Source: an uncultured Clostridia bacterium (GTDB lineage Bacteria > Bacillota > Clostridia > Oscillospirales > Ruminococcaceae). From it: a stretch of 64,000 nucleotides of DNA. The stretch is from NCBI GenBank assembly GCA_947089135.1, contig CAMUJF010000003.1:104823-168822 (forward strand), written 5' to 3'. The notes beneath the pieces are model-generated. The model ran no database searches, was not told the DNA's origin, and saw only the letters and a list, made by a program, of their open reading frames with translations. Below are positions 51,209-60,376 of this stretch, piece after piece. The translations under genes and the position numbers were made by a program. Every line of letters starts with the position of its first letter. Positions within the stretch are counted from its first letter, which is position 1.

Positions 51209-52888
51209 ATGAAAGCAAAAAAGATCATTGCTCTTGCGGCAGCTTCCGCGTTTGCAGCTGCAATGCTATCTGGCTGCACTACGGGCTCAGGGGAGGAAAC
51301 TTCTGTTGGTGACAATACCTCGGCAGAAGCTGCGGGAAATACTTCTGCAGCGGCTGATACCGGGAACGGCGAAACTACAGCAGCCGATAAGCCACAGTTT
51401 GAACCGCTTAAGGTAATCTATGACGAGATCAAAACTGAGTTTAATAACGATTTGGATCTGTCTGATTATCCGCTGACGGCAAGCAGCGTTCCAGCTGATT
51501 ACGAGGCTGTTTTTGAAGCGGAAGCGGGAGAGTTTACAGGAAATACTGCTGCATACGATAGTCCGGAGGCTTCGGGAGGAGCGGAAGTAAACGGTTTAAA
51601 TAGCGAGGGAGACAGTCTTACGTTTGTAACGGATATCGAGTATGATGGATTTTACGATTTAAACTTTGTGTCCAAAACAAGCAACGGAAGACGTGAGAAC
51701 TATCTGTTTATTGACGATGAGCAGATGGGTACTATTATGTGTCTGAATTATGACGGCTTTGGGGACAGCATGATGAAAAATGTGTACTTGACAAAGGGCA
51801 CTCATAGGATAACTATCAAGCCGCAGTGGGGATATGTTGATTACGATTGTCTTAAAATTACTCCGAATACGACTGTAAATGCTGATACCTATACAGTTAC
51901 TGCGCCGTTGTCAAATCCCAATGCGGATGAGAATACCCGCCGTCTCTATAAATTTTTGTGCGATATTTACGGTAAATACAGCCTTACAGGTCAGTGCGCC
52001 GATAATGGAAGAACGTCCACAGAATACACACGTATTGCAAAAGAAACCGGTTCTCATTTTGCTGTTCTCGGAATGGACATGATGGGTTACAGCAGCGGTT
52101 CGACCGCTTACGGCAGTGAGTCGAATACGGTTGAATTTGCATATGACTGGTACAATAACGGCGGCGGAATTGTCACCCTGCACTGGCACTGGCATTCACC
52201 TGTGGATTATCAGGTCAACGACGAACAGAATCCGTGGTACTCATCTTTTTATAAAGAGGGTTCAACGCTTGACCTTGACAAGATAATGAACGGTGAGGAC
52301 GAACATGGTTATGAGCTTCTTATGCAGGACATTGATAATATCTCTTATCAGCTTGAACGTCTGCGCGACGCGGGAGTTCCCGTTTTGTGGAGACCTCTTC
52401 ATGAGGCTTCCGGAGGCTGGTTCTGGTGGGGTAACTGTCAGGCGGAAAGCTACATCAAGCTCTGGAACGTTATGTATGACAAAATGACAAACGAGCATAA
52501 TCTTACGAATCTTATCTGGGTATGGAACGCTCAGGACGTTGACTGGTATCCGGGAGACGAGACTGTTGATATTGTTGCTACGGACATTTATGCGGGAAAG
52601 CAAATAGATTCCTGCTACAGCGGAAGCTTTGCTTATCTGGCAGAGATACCGTCCGTTCCTAAGCTGGTGGCTTTATCCGAAAACGGCTGCGTAATGGATC
52701 CCGACAAGGTAATGCAGGGTAACAGCCGCTGGCTATATTGGGACACATGGAGCGATCCTTTTACGCTCAGCAAGGGTGTTCTCAATGATGAATATACCAC
52801 AATGGAGACTCTCAATAAAGCGTACAGCAGCGACCGTACTCTTACATTAGAGGAGCTTCCCGACTTGAAAAATTACCCGCTTGACTGA
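51209..52888 (+). CDS. GH26 beta-mannanase lipoprotein with a CBM35-like domain
   Basis: Secreted, lipid-anchored enzyme cutting beta-1,4-mannan. The 559-residue protein has a lipoprotein signal (SGCTTG, lipidated Cys near residue 23), an acidic Thr/Ala-rich linker to about residue 85, a beta-sandwich carbohydrate-binding-like domain (about 105-225, EAEAGEFTG...RRENYLFID...GTHRITIKP) and a GH26 domain with the acid/base Glu399 in WRPLHEASGGWFWW and the nucleophile Glu491 in LSENG. AGGAGG lies upstream. Confidence 0.93.
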   Translation: MKAKKIIALAAASAFAAAMLSGCTTGSGEETSVGDNTSAEAAGNTSAAADTGNGETTAADKPQFEPLKVIYDEIKTEFNNDLDLSDYPLTASSVPADYEAVFEAEAGEFTGNTAAYDSPEASGGAEVNGLNSEGDSLTFVTDIEYDGFYDLNFVSKTSNGRRENYLFIDDEQMGTIMCLNYDGFGDSMMKNVYLTKGTHRITIKPQWGYVDYDCLKITPNTTVNADTYTVTAPLSNPNADENTRRLYKFLCDIYGKYSLTGQCADNGRTSTEYTRIAKETGSHFAVLGMDMMGYSSGSTAYGSESNTVEFAYDWYNNGGGIVTLHWHWHSPVDYQVNDEQNPWYSSFYKEGSTLDLDKIMNGEDEHGYELLMQDIDNISYQLERLRDAGVPVLWRPLHEASGGWFWWGNCQAESYIKLWNVMYDKMTNEHNLTNLIWVWNAQDVDWYPGDETVDIVATDIYAGKQIDSCYSGSFAYLAEIPSVPKLVALSENGCVMDPDKVMQGNSRWLYWDTWSDPFTLSKGVLNDEYTTMETLNKAYSSDRTLTLEELPDLKNYPLD

Positions 52889-52924
52889 CCGTTTATAGCA
52901 ATCCATAAAATTAACGTGACGATT

Positions 52925-53120
52925 AGGGGAACGCCCTCTATCGCATGGCGTTCCCCTCTTGAAAACAGTCAGCAGGACTGTTTTCAATTCACCCTTCGCG
53001 GAGCTCTTGGACGAAAAGGATTTCGCCGTCTGCGGACGTCGCCCAAAGGGCTCTGCCCTTTGGAAACCCGCAGCCTTGAAAGGCTGGCGAACTTTTTAGT
53101 GTCGACAGCTTTGCTGCCTA
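52925..53120. repeat. Array of back-to-back hairpins (interspersed-repeat-like)
   Basis: Successive perfect or near-perfect stems: AGGGGAACGCC/GGCGTTCCCCT (52925-52957), TGAAAACAGTC/GACTGTTTTCA (52960-52986), CGAAA/TTTCG (near 53012), CCAAAGGGC/GCCCTTTGG (53043-53063), CAGCCTT/AAGGCTG (53071-53086) and CAGC/GCTG (near 53105). This pattern is that of short interspersed palindromic repeats found in clostridial genomes. It fills the gap between the GH26 and GH5 genes. Copy number elsewhere cannot be seen here. Confidence 0.75.
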
Positions 53121-53186
53121 ATATAGTCAGGCTAATTTATTTGTTTGCTATAAATGAAATTAGTGCTGCTTGCTGGAGGTTTTAAT

Positions 53187-54866
53187 TTGAAAAAGAAAAG
53201 GTTTTGGCGGTACTTTTCATTGTTTTTGTTAATATTGGCGGCGTTGTCTTTGATACCGACAGTTTGTGTTTCAGCTGCTAAAAAAAGCGATAAATTTGTA
53301 AAAGATCGGTCTTCGGAATTTGTTCATGCAAACGGAACGGATATTATCGGTATTGACGGTGAAAAGTTTACAATCAAAGGTATTGCTTTGGGTAACAGCG
53401 TTTGGAATAACAAAATCAATTATAACCATCACACGGAGGATTCATATAAAGAGCTTTCGGAAATGGGTTTTAATTCTGTCAGATTTTACATTAATTATCG
53501 TTTTTTTGAAGATGATCATGCTCCATATAAGTATAAAGAGAGCGGTTTCAAATGGCTGGACAAAAATGTAAAGTGGGCGAAAAAATATGGTATGGGTATT
53601 ATAATTAATATGCATTGTCCTCAGGGCGGATATCAGTCTTCTGGAAACGGTATGGAGCTTTGGACCGATGCTGAAAACCAAAATCGGCTTATAGCTTTGT
53701 GGAAAGTCATCGCTGAGAGATATTCCGATGAACCTACAGTATGGGGATACGGTCTGTTGAACGAGCCTTATGTTCCGTTGCTTAATACAATGGAGGAAAG
53801 CGCTGAACAGTATTTTGAACTCACCGACCGTATTGCAAAGGAAGTACGAAAGGTTTCTCCCTATCAAGCGCTATTTATTGAATGCCTTTGTAATGCAAGA
53901 AGTATTGACGGGGAAAAGTCTCCGGATTATGATTGGTTTGTTCCCGAGAATACTTTCCCAAAAATCGACGATGAAAATGTTATATATGAATTTCATTGTT
54001 ATGCGCCGTTTTACTTTACTCATCAGAATGCAAATTGGGCAGGAACAGATGGTATTACTATGACATATCCGTCCGAGCAAATTGTTTCAGCTGAATATGA
54101 AAACAGTTGGGTAGGGTGTCTTACAGCTGATTCAGTTAATACGGACAGTGATTGGACATACTTTGAAAGCAGAAAGCTTCAGCTGTCCAATAGATACAAT
54201 GTTGCGTCAGCGGTATTGTATGCTCATGAATCAGAAGGGACGTCATATTTTGACGACATTACAGTTACTGAGATATCACCAAGCGGCAAGAAAAAAACGC
54301 TTTATTTTTATGATTTTAATGAAGGAAACATAATGGGATTCTATCCGTGGAGTCCAGACGGTACAGGTGTTTTAGAAGTTTCCGATAACGGCAGAAATAA
54401 AAGCGATTGTCTTAAAATTTCCGGAAACCGCACTGCACTGACAGCTTCTGCTGATAAATTTATATTGAAAAAGGGTTACTCTTACGTTGTTTCGGGGTAT
54501 GCTAAAAGTGATGCAACCGACTCAAAACCTGCGATTCGTTTGGATTATTCAAAACTTTCAAGCTATAGTATGCTGAATAAGGACTATCTTGAAAGTGAGA
54601 TCAAACCATATTCTGATTATTCAGAAAAGTATAACGTACCTATATATATGGGCGAGTTTGGAGTAATTTCCGAGGGTTTTGAAAAAGGAAGAAACGGTGC
54701 AGGTTGGGTGTCGGACATTATTGATATTTGTGAACAATACCGTATAAGCTACAACTACCATGCGTACCATGAAACAAATTTTGGACTATACGCCAATAAT
54801 GATGCAGAGCTGCCCTCAGAATTAAATAAAGAACTTGAAAAAGTTCTAAGAGAGAAACTTAGATGA
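53187..54866 (+). CDS. GH5 glycoside hydrolase with a domain inserted in the barrel
   Basis: A 559-residue secreted enzyme: signal peptide (about 1-31, cleavage after VSA), then a GH5 TIM barrel with GIALGNSVW, RFYINYRFF, the acid/base Glu193 in LLNEP and the nucleophile Glu490 in IYMGEFGV. Between the barrel strands (about residues 290-470) is a beta-rich segment (TSYFDDITVTE...KKGYSYVVSGYAKS) like a carbohydrate-binding jelly roll; the 297 residues between catalytic glutamates far exceed the usual ~100-140. The start is TTG at 53187, seven bases after GGAGG. Substrate: mannan, glucan or other; not fixed by sequence. Confidence 0.9.
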   Translation: MKKKRFWRYFSLFLLILAALSLIPTVCVSAAKKSDKFVKDRSSEFVHANGTDIIGIDGEKFTIKGIALGNSVWNNKINYNHHTEDSYKELSEMGFNSVRFYINYRFFEDDHAPYKYKESGFKWLDKNVKWAKKYGMGIIINMHCPQGGYQSSGNGMELWTDAENQNRLIALWKVIAERYSDEPTVWGYGLLNEPYVPLLNTMEESAEQYFELTDRIAKEVRKVSPYQALFIECLCNARSIDGEKSPDYDWFVPENTFPKIDDENVIYEFHCYAPFYFTHQNANWAGTDGITMTYPSEQIVSAEYENSWVGCLTADSVNTDSDWTYFESRKLQLSNRYNVASAVLYAHESEGTSYFDDITVTEISPSGKKKTLYFYDFNEGNIMGFYPWSPDGTGVLEVSDNGRNKSDCLKISGNRTALTASADKFILKKGYSYVVSGYAKSDATDSKPAIRLDYSKLSSYSMLNKDYLESEIKPYSDYSEKYNVPIYMGEFGVISEGFEKGRNGAGWVSDIIDICEQYRISYNYHAYHETNFGLYANNDAELPSELNKELEKVLREKLR

Positions 54867-54931
54867 ACTCAATAATAAAAGGGTTTGTTGCAGGCAGTAT
54901 GCATAAAGAAATTAATTTGTAATAACAAATA

Positions 54932-54965
54932 AAAAAGCGACTTGCTATATAGCAAGTCGCTTTTT
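54932..54965. terminator. Bidirectional terminator
   Basis: AAAAAGCGACTTGCT-ATAT-AGCAAGTCGCTTTTT is a perfect palindrome with an A-run and a T-run, so it can end both the GH5 gene (+) and the minus-strand genes. Confidence 0.92.
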
Positions 54966-55027
54966 AGTTTAATCTGTATATTGCCTGTAATTGTTTTGAA
55001 CTCCCGTAAGTCAATTTCATATAAACA

Positions 55028-55481
55028 TTAATATGAAACTGGGAGTTTAGAAATAACGTCACCGTATGCAATTATATTGCCTTTGTTGTACAAATAAAAT
55101 TTATCGGTTTCTTCTTGAGGCGTTTCGCCGAGTTCCAACAGCTTTAGGTCGCATTCTAAAGTATAGTTTATCCATTTTCTGTTTTCAATTCTTACACAGC
55201 AAGCAGACGAAACAGCCATGCCTGGCTTGGTTTATAAAAATTATTGGAACTATCATGTCATTACGCAATTGATACTTTGAATACTTAGGAAACAAGGATA
55301 TTTTAACTTTATAGCCCCTTGTGGGCATGGGATTGTGTATGTCTCTTATATAAGGTTTGAAAATGTGTATATAGCCTCCGATGTAATAACGATTGCAGAA
55401 TTCACAACGACTTTTATATTTGCTCCATTGAATGATTTTTCCGCACCAAGGGCATCTGTCAGTATTATCTCGTATTTTCAT
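55028..55481 (-). pseudogene. Frameshifted zinc-ribbon protein, in two pieces
   Basis: The 5' part (55185-55481, 98 residues) starts MKIRDNTDRCPWCGKIIQW and has two CxxC pairs (CPWCG, CEFCN), a zinc-ribbon-like arrangement. The 3' part (55028-55219) continues with the plausible ending VRIENRKWINYTLECDLKLLEL...NIIAYGDVISKL in another frame. The two overlap by 35 bases, so one frameshift near 55205-55219 would join them into a protein of about 150 residues. There is no clear ribosome site, and the gene sits ten bases downstream of the GH31 stop codon. Function unknown. Confidence 0.6.
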
Positions 55482-55491
55482 TATTTATACA

Positions 55492-57828
55492 TTATAAATT
55501 AATAATTACTTTTCCATCACAAGAGGGATTAACGGTTACGGGTTCTTTACCGAACACCTTAACGGTAAATGAAGCGGAGGTATTTGTATAGGAAACCTCA
55601 ACCTTGTCGCCGTTCCTGAGCGCCGTAAGTGTGAATACTTTTTCAGCAGCGGTGTTGTAAATATTGCATTCGATAGTTTTTCCGTCCTCGGGTTCGTATA
55701 TAACGAACTCCGTACCGTTAAGATAATCGTACTCAAAGTTCTTTTCAAAATTACCGTAAGCAATAATGCTGTTTGGTTTAGCAAGGCAGGGGAGAGAGAA
55801 GTAATCGAATTTCTCGTTGTAGAACTTGCCGCCCTCATACTGCTTTCCGGAAATAATGTCAGTCCATGTTCCAGCAGGTACATAAAATTCTGCAGTACCT
55901 TCGTCGTTGAAGATAGGAGCGACCAGAATATTGTCGCCGAACATATACTGACGGTCAAGGCTGAGGCAAGCAGGGTCGTTCTCAAAGTCGATTACCATTG
56001 CTCTCATCATAGGCACGCCAATGGTGGAAGTCTTTATAGCCTGTGTCCAGATGTAAGGCATAAGCTTACCTTTCAGCTTTGTAAAGAAGCGGAGTACGTC
56101 TACCGATTCATCGTCGAAGAGCCAGGGCACTCTGTAGGAGCTGTTTCCATGGAGACGTGAGTGGGTAGAGAACAGTCCAAACGCAGCCCACCTTTTGTAG
56201 ATATCGGGAGTAGCCGTTGCTTCAAATCCGCTCATGTCATGACTGAAATAGCCAAATCCGGAAGCGCAAAGCGATAAACCGCCGCGGAGAGTCTCCGCCA
56301 TAGAAGTATATTCCGCAGAGCAGTCACCGCCCCAGTGTACGGGGAATTTTTGACCGCCAACTGTCGCAGAACGTGCAAACAGGCAAGCTTTGTTTTCGCC
56401 GTAATATTCTTTCAGTACGTTGAACACTGTTTTATTGTAAAGATAAGTATAGTAGTTGTGCATTGCGATGGGATTGGAGCCGTCAAAATACTTTACCTTT
56501 GTGGGTATTCTCTCGCCGAAGTCTGTCTTGAAGCTGTCAACGCCCATTTCGCAGAGCTTGCGGAGCTTTGAAGCGTACCACTCGCAGGCGGCGGGATTTG
56601 TGAAGTCAACAACAGCCATTCCGGGCTGCCACATATCGCACTGGAAAACGCTTCCGTCAAGGTTCTTAATGAAGTAGCCGTTTTTTGCACCCTCGTCGAA
56701 AAGCTTTGAACGCTGGGCAATGTATGGGTTTATCCAAACGCATATCTCAAGACCTCTGTCCTTGAGACGTTTCAGCATTGCGGGAGGATCGGGGAACTGG
56801 CGTGTGTCCCACTCAAAGTTGCACCATTCGTACTCTTTCATCCAGAAGCAGTCGAAGTGGAATACCTGTAAAGGAATATCCCTTTCGGCCATTCCGTCAA
56901 TAAATGATGTAACTGTTTCCTCATCATACTTTGTGGTAAAGGAAGTTGTGAGCCAGAGTCCGAAAGTATAGGCGGGAGGCAGAGCCGGTTTGCCGGTGAG
57001 AGTTGTATAGTTGGAAAGCACCTCGTGAAGGTTTTTGCCACCAATCATGAAGTATTCAAGCTTTTCTCCGGGAACGGTAATGGAAACCTTGGAAACCGTA
57101 TCCGAAGCTACCTCGTATGAGACCTTGTCCGAGCTGTTTACAAAAACGCCGTAGCCTCTTGAAGAAATATAGAAAGGTATGCACTTGTAGGACTGCTCCG
57201 AGCATGTACCGCCGTCGGAGTTCCATGTTTCAACGGTTTGACCGTTCTTAACAAAGGTAGTGAATTTTTCTCCGAAGCCGTAAATGTTTTCGCCTACGGA
57301 AAGGGTAAGCTGCTCTCTGATGTAGGTGTTCCTTTCGTCCTGAGGATAGTCCCAAAAAGTATCGTCCTGAGTGTATGCAAGGCGGGAAGACAGTCTGAAC
57401 TGATTTTCGTTGATTACTGTGGTTGCCCTCCAGGAGCCGCCTGTAAGCTTCTTGTCTTTGTAGAAATACTGGATATTCCAGTTGAACTTGCCCACGCGCA
57501 CTTTTGTGCAGCCGCTTATCAGCTCCCAGTATTCGCCATACTCCTTGATTTCGGGGGTATAGCCCTGATCCTCATTAAGCTCGAACTTGGGCATATTGTC
57601 AAGTCCGCCCTTAAAATGTTCGATCGTTACCTTGATAACGTCCTTCTGAGTGGAGGAGAAAGTCACTTCAAGCACAGGACCGCCAAGTGTCATTCCTCTG
57701 TTCTGAATGTAGCTTGAGGGAGCAATAACGTTGATAAAGTTGCTGCCTGTTTTGATCTCGTAGGCCTGTGAAGCGTAGCTTACCTCAAAGCCGCGTTTGT
57801 TGAGCCAGAAACCGTCTGAAAATTTCAT
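55492..57828 (-). CDS. GH31 alpha-xylosidase-type enzyme (YicI-like)
   Basis: A 778-residue cytoplasmic GH31 (no signal peptide), almost the length of E. coli YicI (772). The nucleophile is Asp436 in FKTDFGERIPT and the acid/base is Asp502 in HWGGDCSAEY; their spacing of 66 equals that in YicI. N-terminal beta-sandwich, catalytic barrel and two C-terminal beta domains follow the family order. YicI-type enzymes release alpha-1,6-xylose from xyloglucan fragments. It has its own promoter with a cre/LacI-type operator. Confidence 0.92.
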   Translation of the reverse strand: MKFSDGFWLNKRGFEVSYASQAYEIKTGSNFINVIAPSSYIQNRGMTLGGPVLEVTFSSTQKDVIKVTIEHFKGGLDNMPKFELNEDQGYTPEIKEYGEYWELISGCTKVRVGKFNWNIQYFYKDKKLTGGSWRATTVINENQFRLSSRLAYTQDDTFWDYPQDERNTYIREQLTLSVGENIYGFGEKFTTFVKNGQTVETWNSDGGTCSEQSYKCIPFYISSRGYGVFVNSSDKVSYEVASDTVSKVSITVPGEKLEYFMIGGKNLHEVLSNYTTLTGKPALPPAYTFGLWLTTSFTTKYDEETVTSFIDGMAERDIPLQVFHFDCFWMKEYEWCNFEWDTRQFPDPPAMLKRLKDRGLEICVWINPYIAQRSKLFDEGAKNGYFIKNLDGSVFQCDMWQPGMAVVDFTNPAACEWYASKLRKLCEMGVDSFKTDFGERIPTKVKYFDGSNPIAMHNYYTYLYNKTVFNVLKEYYGENKACLFARSATVGGQKFPVHWGGDCSAEYTSMAETLRGGLSLCASGFGYFSHDMSGFEATATPDIYKRWAAFGLFSTHSRLHGNSSYRVPWLFDDESVDVLRFFTKLKGKLMPYIWTQAIKTSTIGVPMMRAMVIDFENDPACLSLDRQYMFGDNILVAPIFNDEGTAEFYVPAGTWTDIISGKQYEGGKFYNEKFDYFSLPCLAKPNSIIAYGNFEKNFEYDYLNGTEFVIYEPEDGKTIECNIYNTAAEKVFTLTALRNGDKVEVSYTNTSASFTVKVFGKEPVTVNPSCDGKVIINL

Positions 57829-57886
57829 ATATACCGAACTCCTTTATAAAAAAATTTTATTGCTTTTTAAGCGTAACTTCAACATC

Positions 57887-57900
57887 TGTAAACGATTACA
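57887..57900. promoter_or_regulatory. cre / LacI-family operator at the GH31 promoter
   Basis: TGTAAACGATTACA is palindromic around the CG and fits the CcpA cre consensus TGWAANCGNTNWCA on both strands. It lies six bases downstream of the -10, a roadblock or repression position. Confidence 0.75.
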
Positions 57901-57905
57901 GCCAC

Positions 57906-57934
57906 ATTTTACAATATAACAAAAAGAAAGTCAA
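57906..57934 (-). promoter_or_regulatory. Promoter of the GH31 gene
   Basis: On the minus strand, TTGACT and TAAAAT with a 17-base spacer. Confidence 0.75.
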
Positions 57935-57979
57935 GAGGTTTGTGAAATTTAACCTTTTATTCATATTTGGTGCGGCGTT

Positions 57980-58567
57980 TTATACATTTGTTTCTATAAA
58001 GCGAATTGTAGAATTATTCCAATACCTCTTATAAACCCTGCCGCTGTCGCCATCAAGATTTAATTGGTACATTCTAAACGTTACTAAAAAATTTTTAGGC
58101 TGCCATTGTTCTTCATATGAATATTGGTAGGTCATTCCCAATCGTTTCATTACTTCTCCGCTTTGTAAATTGTTGATATCATGTGTGGCAGTAACATACG
58201 GAATACCGTCTTTTTTTAATTGAGAAATAATCGCCCTGCCTGCCTCAGTAACGAAGCCTTTATGCCAAAATTCTTTGCGCAGCTCATAACCAAAGTCATA
58301 GCTGTCATCTGTTTCGACATTGACATATCCAATTGGACAGTTATCTTCTTTTAAGCAAATTGCATAGTTATACGAGCATTGTTGATTGTACTTGCGTTCA
58401 AAGCGCTCTTTGTAAAATACCTGCGCGTCTTCGATGGTGGTTAACGGAAACCAAGGTAAAAATCGGTTTACCGTTTTATCACTGTAAATTTTATATAGAG
58501 CTTCTATATCGTTTTCTGTAAATTTCCGCAATATAAGTCTCTTTGTTGCCAGCGTTGGTGTGTTCAT
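57980..58567 (-). CDS. GNAT family acetyltransferase (RimJ/RimL type)
   Basis: A 195-residue protein: start TKRLILRKFTENDIEALYKIYSD, then IGYVNVETDDSYDFGYELRKEFWHKGFVTEAGRAI near residue 83 (acetyl-CoA binding region) and ATHDINNLQSGEVMKRLGM near residue 127. Similar proteins acetylate ribosomal proteins or small amines. Target unknown. Confidence 0.88.
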   Translation of the reverse strand: MNTPTLATKRLILRKFTENDIEALYKIYSDKTVNRFLPWFPLTTIEDAQVFYKERFERKYNQQCSYNYAICLKEDNCPIGYVNVETDDSYDFGYELRKEFWHKGFVTEAGRAIISQLKKDGIPYVTATHDINNLQSGEVMKRLGMTYQYSYEEQWQPKNFLVTFRMYQLNLDGDSGRVYKRYWNNSTIRFIETNV

Positions 58568-58607
58568 ATTTTCACCTTGAAATTCGATTTATAATTATCA
58601 CAATAAT

Positions 58608-58636
58608 ATTATACCTGTTTTTACTCGCTTTGTCTA
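58608..58636 (-). promoter_or_regulatory. Promoter of the RimL-type GNAT gene
   Basis: On the minus strand, TAGACA and TATAAT with a 17-base spacer. Confidence 0.65.
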
Positions 58637-58799
58637 TAGAAATATGAAAAAACACAGGATAATTTTTCCCGATAGATAAAAACTGTCATACAAGCCCCCG
58701 AAGCAGAATATAAATATTTTAGCAGTTGAAGCTTGGCAGGGTTATCCATATCATGCCATCTGCTTCTTGATTTTGATTATCTAAACAGGAGGAATACGC

Positions 58800-60350
58800 A
58801 TGGACTTTAAAGTAAACAGAGAAGAAATAGCGTCCGCGGAGGTAATTTTTGACGATACACAGGAGCAGTCGGTGGAACTTGACTATGTGCTGCCGGACTA
58901 TTATCCCGAAATATTCCGTATCCTTAAATGTGTGACCACGCCCGGGATCGTGTCATACAGCGTCAACGGAGACAAACTTACCTACGAGATGTATGTGTGC
59001 GTGCGCGTTCTTTACTGCAGCGAGAACAGCAACGCGGTACAGTCTGTCACCCAAAAGCTAACCTACACCAAAAGCATTGATCTGGGAAGAACCTGCTCCG
59101 ATCCGAGGGTATGCATTATCCCTAAGACGGATTACATGAACTGCCGTGCGGTAAACCAGCGCAGACTTGATATCCGGGGCGCTGTCTCGATCAGGATCAG
59201 GGTATCCGACCTTGATAAAAAAGATATAATCTGCGACGCTTTCGGCGGAAATATCCAGCTCAAAAAGATACCGGTTACATATCCTGCCAACAAGCTTTAT
59301 ACAACGAAACGTGTTACAGTCTCGGAGGAGTTCGATCTCGGACTTTCAAAGCCGCCTATTGTGAACGTCCTGAGAAGCGACGCGGTAGTGGTATCCAGCG
59401 ACAAAAAAGTCATTGCCAATAAGCTTATCGCAAAGGGCGAGGTATGCATAAATATGCTTTACAGTTGTGTAAAGGACGACGAGGACAGCGTTGAAGCAAT
59501 GCAGTTCACTATGCCGTTCTCCCAGATAGTCGATCTGGAGGGAATAGACGAGCGCTATAACTGTTCCGTTCAGGCAGATGTTATTTCCTGCGAGACCGAG
59601 CCTCGTTCCGACGGAGACGGTAACTCAAAGATTGCGGAATGCATACTGTCTATACTCATCACCTGTTCGGCGTATCGTACGGCAAACGTTGATCTGGCAG
59701 TAGACGAATATTCTACAGCATACAAAACAGACAGTACCCGTTCTGACATACGGATAGAGCTTCCGTCACAATCCGTAAATTCCTCGGCTGTAATAAAAAG
59801 TTCAATTGATTACGGAGATGGAGGAATAGACTGCATTTATGACGTCTGGTGTTCGGTAGAAAACGTAACCGCACGTCCCGATCCAGAAAACGCACGGATC
59901 GTAATAAACGGAAATGCAGTTTACACGGTAATGGCGAGAAATGCAGACGGTATACCGATAATGCTTGAAAAGGATGAGCCCTTTACAGCAAATGTTTCTG
60001 CGGAGAATATCACCGAAATGTCCGTTGCTGACATAAAACTCACGCCGGTTTCCTGTTCCTACAATCTTGCTTCCGACAGCAGCATTGAAGCTAAGACTGA
60101 AATAAGGATCACCGGAGAGATAGAAAACAGCATGAACATAAAGGGCATTACCGAAATATCAGTGGACGAGAACGAACCTGTGAACCGTAACTGCAATTAT
60201 GCATTGAAGCTTTATTTTACCGACGAGAACGAGGATCTCTGGGAGATCGCCAAAAAGTACGGAACCTCTGTAGCGGCTATCATGGAGGAGAACGACATTG
60301 AAGACGATACGGTCTCAGGCAAGGGTATGATCCTTATTCCGATAGTGTGA
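58800..60350 (+). CDS. sipL: SipL-like spore morphogenesis protein (DUF3794 repeats plus LysM)
   Basis: A 516-residue protein. DUF3794 (SPOCS) domains cover about residues 1-440, with LDYVLPDYYPEIFRILKC near residue 28, and a LysM domain ends it (DLWEIAKKYGTSVAAIMEEND near residue 480). In C. difficile SipL has this order and binds SpoIVA through the LysM domain. The spoIVA gene is next, 26 bases on, which fits strongly. A CATACAAG at 58687-58694 resembles a sigmaE -10, but I found no matching -35. AGGAGG lies upstream of the ATG. Confidence 0.88.
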   Translation: MDFKVNREEIASAEVIFDDTQEQSVELDYVLPDYYPEIFRILKCVTTPGIVSYSVNGDKLTYEMYVCVRVLYCSENSNAVQSVTQKLTYTKSIDLGRTCSDPRVCIIPKTDYMNCRAVNQRRLDIRGAVSIRIRVSDLDKKDIICDAFGGNIQLKKIPVTYPANKLYTTKRVTVSEEFDLGLSKPPIVNVLRSDAVVVSSDKKVIANKLIAKGEVCINMLYSCVKDDEDSVEAMQFTMPFSQIVDLEGIDERYNCSVQADVISCETEPRSDGDGNSKIAECILSILITCSAYRTANVDLAVDEYSTAYKTDSTRSDIRIELPSQSVNSSAVIKSSIDYGDGGIDCIYDVWCSVENVTARPDPENARIVINGNAVYTVMARNADGIPIMLEKDEPFTANVSAENITEMSVADIKLTPVSCSYNLASDSSIEAKTEIRITGEIENSMNIKGITEISVDENEPVNRNCNYALKLYFTDENEDLWEIAKKYGTSVAAIMEENDIEDDTVSGKGMILIPIV

Positions 60351-60376
60351 AAAAAAATCAATGGAGGTATACTGTA

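Noticed and set aside
52925..53120. A CRISPR array between GH26 and GH5
   Set aside because: The stems differ from one another, with no repeated unit or regular spacers.
58687..58694. A sigmaE promoter for the sipL-like gene (CATACAAG)
   Set aside because: The -10 is close to consensus but no matching -35 lies at the right distance, so it is not listed as a feature.
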